From: Pseudomonadota bacterium
GTDB taxonomy: Bacteria; Pseudomonadota; Alphaproteobacteria; Sphingomonadales; SMXR01
Length of the DNA: 7,668 bases
Assembly (NCBI GenBank): GCA_022568115.1
Contig: JADFFP010000053.1
Span: forward strand, 1-7,668
Direction of reading: 5' to 3'
Made by a program: the position numbers and the translations under genes. Below the pieces are notes generated by a model. It had not been told where the DNA came from. It searched no databases and saw only the letters and a list, made by a program, of their open reading frames with translations. Shown piece by piece: positions 5,111 to 7,668 of the stretch (the stretch's first letter is position 1; each line of letters opens with the position of its first letter).

Positions 5111-6361
5111 ATGAGCGCCTGGTACAGCGAAGGACTGGAACACCTCTGGCTGCCCTATACCCAGATGAAAACGGCCGGCAAGCCCTTGGCAGTGGTGGGC
5201 GCCGGGGGGGTGCGCCTTAAACTGGAAGACGGCCGGGAACTGATCGACGGCATTGCCGGCTGGTGGACTGCCGCCCACGGCTATAACCACCCCCAGATCG
5301 TGGCAGCGATCAAAAAACAAGCCCAGGCGCTTCCCCATGTGATGATGGGCGGACTGGTCAACAAGCCGGCGCTCCGCCTGGCCAAACGCCTGGCCGATAT
5401 CACCCCCGGGGACCTCAACAAAGTCTTTTTCGCCGAATCCGGGTCGGTCTCGGTCGAGATTGCGATCAAAATGGCGGTCCAGTACTGGAACAATAAAGGC
5501 GAGGCAGGCCGCACCAAATTTCTTTCCTTCTTGGGCGGCTATCATGGCGATACCACCATGGCCATGGCGGTCACTGATGCGGGCGGTATGCACAGCGCCT
5601 TCGGCGATTTTGTTCCGGGTGAGATTTTTGCCAGACTGCCTGAAGATGAAAAAGCCGAGGCGGCGCTGGAAGCTCTTTTGAAAAAACATGGCGGCCAGAT
5701 CGCCGCACTGATTACCGAACCCCTGGTGCAAGGCGCCGGCGGTATGAAATTCCACGATCCCGGAACCCTGAAAAAAATCAGGGCGGCGGCGGACCGTCAT
5801 GATCTTCTTGTGATTGCCGATGAAATTTTTACCGGCTTCGGGCGCACCGGCACCCTGTTCGCCTGTGACCAGGCCGGGATCGTCCCCGACATCATGTGCC
5901 TGTCAAAAGCGCTGACCGGCGGGGTCATGCCGCTTTCGGCGGCGATTGTCCGCGAGCATGTCTTTGAGGCGTTCCTTTCCGATGATCCGGCCAAGGCCTT
6001 CATGCATGGCCCGACCTATATGGGAAACGCGCTCGGCTGCGCCGCCGCCAATGCCTCGCTGGATTTGTTTGAATCCGAGCCCCGGCTGGAGCAGATCCAG
6101 GCGATTTCCGGTCAAATGGAACATGAATTGCAGTATTGCCAGAACATCAGGGGAGTAAAAGATGTCCGCGTCAAGGGGGCGATAGGGGTGGTTGAACTTA
6201 TCGAGCCCCCTGATCATGAAGCCCTGGGCAGGGCCTTTGTCGAGAAGGGCTGCTGGATCAGACCGTTCGGCAATATTGTCTACCTGACCCCGCCCTATAT
6301 CATCGAAGCCGATGACTTAAGCATGCTGACCAGCGCCATTCATGAGGTCCTCAAGGGTTAA
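5111..6361 (+). CDS. bioA: Adenosylmethionine-8-amino-7-oxononanoate aminotransferase
   Basis: BioA is a PLP-dependent class III aminotransferase that moves an amino group, classically from S-adenosylmethionine, to 8-amino-7-oxononanoate, making 7,8-diaminopelargonate for BioD. The 416-residue protein has normal length. LWLPYTQM (12-19) and GIAGWWTAAHGYNHP (47-61) supply the Tyr and paired Trp residues of the substrate pocket, GGYHGDTT (142-149) has the PLP-stacking Tyr144, DEIFTGFGRTG has Asp237 contacting the pyridine nitrogen, CLSKALTGG has the Schiff-base Lys266, and HGPTYMGN (299-306) has the phosphate-binding Thr302. All look intact. A TTG at 5078 is in frame but lies inside bioB, so ATG 5111 is used; with a one-base gap and no clear ribosome binding site of its own, translation is probably coupled to bioB. 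A lysine-using variant cannot be excluded by eye. The 3' end overlaps the opposing peptidase gene by 11 bp. Confidence 0.96.
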   Translation: MSAWYSEGLEHLWLPYTQMKTAGKPLAVVGAGGVRLKLEDGRELIDGIAGWWTAAHGYNHPQIVAAIKKQAQALPHVMMGGLVNKPALRLAKRLADITPGDLNKVFFAESGSVSVEIAIKMAVQYWNNKGEAGRTKFLSFLGGYHGDTTMAMAVTDAGGMHSAFGDFVPGEIFARLPEDEKAEAALEALLKKHGGQIAALITEPLVQGAGGMKFHDPGTLKKIRAAADRHDLLVIADEIFTGFGRTGTLFACDQAGIVPDIMCLSKALTGGVMPLSAAIVREHVFEAFLSDDPAKAFMHGPTYMGNALGCAAANASLDLFESEPRLEQIQAISGQMEHELQYCQNIRGVKDVRVKGAIGVVELIEPPDHEALGRAFVEKGCWIRPFGNIVYLTPPYIIEADDLSMLTSAIHEVLKG

Positions 6362-7668
6362 TTTTTTCCGCCATTCCGAACTGGGCCAGCAGGAAGGCGT
6401 ATTCCTCGGCGCGTTCCCGAAGTCTTGTGAAACGGCCGCTTTTGCCGGCATGCCCGGCGCCCATGTTTATTTTCATGACCAGCGGATTACTATCGGTTTT
6501 CAGGGCGCGCATCTTGGCGGTCCACTTGGCCGGTTCCCAATAGGTCACGCGCGGGTCATTCAAACCGCCCGAGACGTATTGCGCCGGGTAGTCCTTAGAC
6601 GCGATATTGTCATAGGGGCTGTAAGAGCGGATCAGCTCGAACGCCGCCTGGTCGGTGATCGGGTTGCCCCATTCCGGCCACTCAGGCGGGGTCAGGGGAA
6701 GTTCATCGTTCAGCATGGTATTGAGGACATCGACAAACGGCACGCCAACCAGGGCGACCCGCCACAGCTCCGGCGCCTGATTGATCACCACCCCCATCAG
6801 CTCGCCGCCGGCGCTCCGCCCTTCAATCGAAATATTTCCCGCCCGGGTGTAATTTTCATTAATCAGGAAGCGGGCGACATCGACAAAATCGTTAAAAGTA
6901 TTGGTGCGTTTCTCCAGCTTGCCATCCAGATACCACTGATAGCCCAACTCATCACCGCCCCGGATATGGGCGATGGCGTAAATAAAGCCACGATCCACCA
7001 GGCTGAAGGCATTGGTGATAAAGACCGGGGAAATCCCGTGCCCATAGGCGCCATAGCCATAAAGGTGAAGCGGGTTGCCGCCGTCCTGTTTCATCCCCTT
7101 TTTATAAAGAAGGGTCACCGGAACCAATACCCCGTCCCGGACCGGGGCCATCAGGCGCACGGTCTGGTATTGGCTTCGGTCATAACCCGAGGGGATTTCC
7201 TGAACTTTGCGGGTTTCAAGTTCCCGATTGCCAACATGGTAGTCATATACCGTCTCCAGGGTGATCATTGATTCATAGTTAAGGCGAACGGTATTGGTTT
7301 CAAATTCCGGGGTATTGCCGAACCCGGCGGCATAAACGCTTTCCGGGAAATCAACGAAATGCTCTTTGCCGCTATAGGAACGGATGCGGATATGGTCAAT
7401 CCCGCCCACTTTTTGCTGAATCGCCAGAAAATCCTTAAAGGCGACCAGGGCGCGAATATAATCGCTGTCCTTGGCCGCGATGACCTCGTGCCAGTTTTCT
7501 TCACCAGGGGTTTGCTCAGGCGCACTGACCACCCGGAAATTAACATGGCTATCGTTGGTCCGGATGTAAAATTTGCCGTTGGCGTGATCCAGGTCGTGCT
7601 GATGGCCTTCACGTCTTTTGGATACCAGGGTCAGATCGCCGCCATTTTCACCCGCGGGGAAAACATAA
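6351..7668 (-). CDS. Oligopeptidase B-type S9 serine peptidase, C-terminal part (5' end beyond window)
   Basis: The frame is open from the right edge to a TGA at 6353-6351, giving 438 residues of a protein usually near 690-700 residues, so the N-terminal third is missing. The visible start, including GHQHDLDHANGKFYIRTND, belongs to the beta-propeller that restricts access to small peptides. The alpha/beta-hydrolase catalytic domain follows, with LYGYGAYGHG, AHIRGGDELGYQWY and NTFNDFVDVARFL. The catalytic triad is complete: Ser in EGRSAGGELMG (codon 6815-6813), Asp in GLNDPRVTYWEPAKW (6557-6555) and His in GAGHAGKSGRF (6452-6450). These signatures match oligopeptidase B (PtrB) better than prolyl oligopeptidase; the family cleaves after Arg or Lys in short peptides in the cytoplasm or periplasm. 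No signal sequence can be judged. It has no evident link to biotin. A GTG at 7532 is internal, not the start, since homologous-looking sequence continues upstream. Confidence 0.93.
   Translation of the reverse strand, partial: YVFPAGENGGDLTLVSKRREGHQHDLDHANGKFYIRTNDSHVNFRVVSAPEQTPGEENWHEVIAAKDSDYIRALVAFKDFLAIQQKVGGIDHIRIRSYSGKEHFVDFPESVYAAGFGNTPEFETNTVRLNYESMITLETVYDYHVGNRELETRKVQEIPSGYDRSQYQTVRLMAPVRDGVLVPVTLLYKKGMKQDGGNPLHLYGYGAYGHGISPVFITNAFSLVDRGFIYAIAHIRGGDELGYQWYLDGKLEKRTNTFNDFVDVARFLINENYTRAGNISIEGRSAGGELMGVVINQAPELWRVALVGVPFVDVLNTMLNDELPLTPPEWPEWGNPITDQAAFELIRSYSPYDNIASKDYPAQYVSGGLNDPRVTYWEPAKWTAKMRALKTDSNPLVMKINMGAGHAGKSGRFTRLRERAEEYAFLLAQFGMAEKINP

Noticed and set aside
4940..5800. 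286-codon minus-strand open frame
   Set aside because: It is antisense to bioB and bioA, whose motifs are intact, and its composition looks like a GC-rich shadow frame.
6335..6372. Rho-independent terminator after bioA
   Set aside because: There is a T-run at 6362-6367, but the only stem upstream is about four base pairs and not adjacent to it.
6342..7271. 309-codon plus-strand open frame
   Set aside because: It is antisense to the oligopeptidase gene, which has a full catalytic triad; its translation shows no recognisable domain.
7265..7612. 115-codon minus-strand frame in the peptidase region
   Set aside because: The oligopeptidase reading frame is open through the same bases to the window edge with family-like sequence, so this is a shadow frame.

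Overview
The window is most consistent with the chromosome of an alphaproteobacterium of moderately high GC content. The evidence is a small secreted protein resembling the alphaproteobacterial TIGR02186/Alph_Pro_TM family, an acyl-CoA dehydrogenase with the short N-terminal extension common in that class, and a biotin cluster whose proteins read like alphaproteobacterial versions. The genus cannot be fixed from the sequence. All calls come from reading translated proteins and recognising motifs; no database search was run.

Layout, left to right. (1) Bases 1-374, minus strand: the first 124 codons of an acyl-CoA dehydrogenase running off the left edge. (2) Bases 375-485: a short divergent promoter region. 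(3) Bases 486-2155, plus strand: a two-gene unit with a four-base ATGA overlap, a TauE/SafE-type membrane permease followed by the TIGR02186-like protein. (4) Bases 2157-3967, minus strand: bioF-bioD, also joined by an ATGA overlap and ending one base from the previous unit. (5) Bases 3968-4107: the bioF/bioB divergent control region, holding a striking 46-bp near-perfect palindrome. (6) Bases 4108-6361, plus strand: bioB-bioA, one base apart. (7) Bases 6351-7668, minus strand: the C-terminal 438 residues of an oligopeptidase B-type serine peptidase running off the right edge; its end overlaps the end of bioA by 11 bp.

Together BioF, BioA, BioD and BioB supply the four late steps from pimeloyl thioester plus alanine to biotin. 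Neither bioC/bioH nor any alternative pimelate-supply gene (bioZ, bioW, bioI) is present, so that part must be elsewhere. The two bio transcription units face away from the palindrome, an arrangement like the E. coli bioA/bioBFCD operator, but the palindrome matches neither the BirA box nor the BioR box as I know them. It is the most interesting signal in the window. No RNA genes, mobile elements or CRISPR arrays were seen. Coding density is very high: both convergent gene ends are practically fused and leave no room for conventional terminators.
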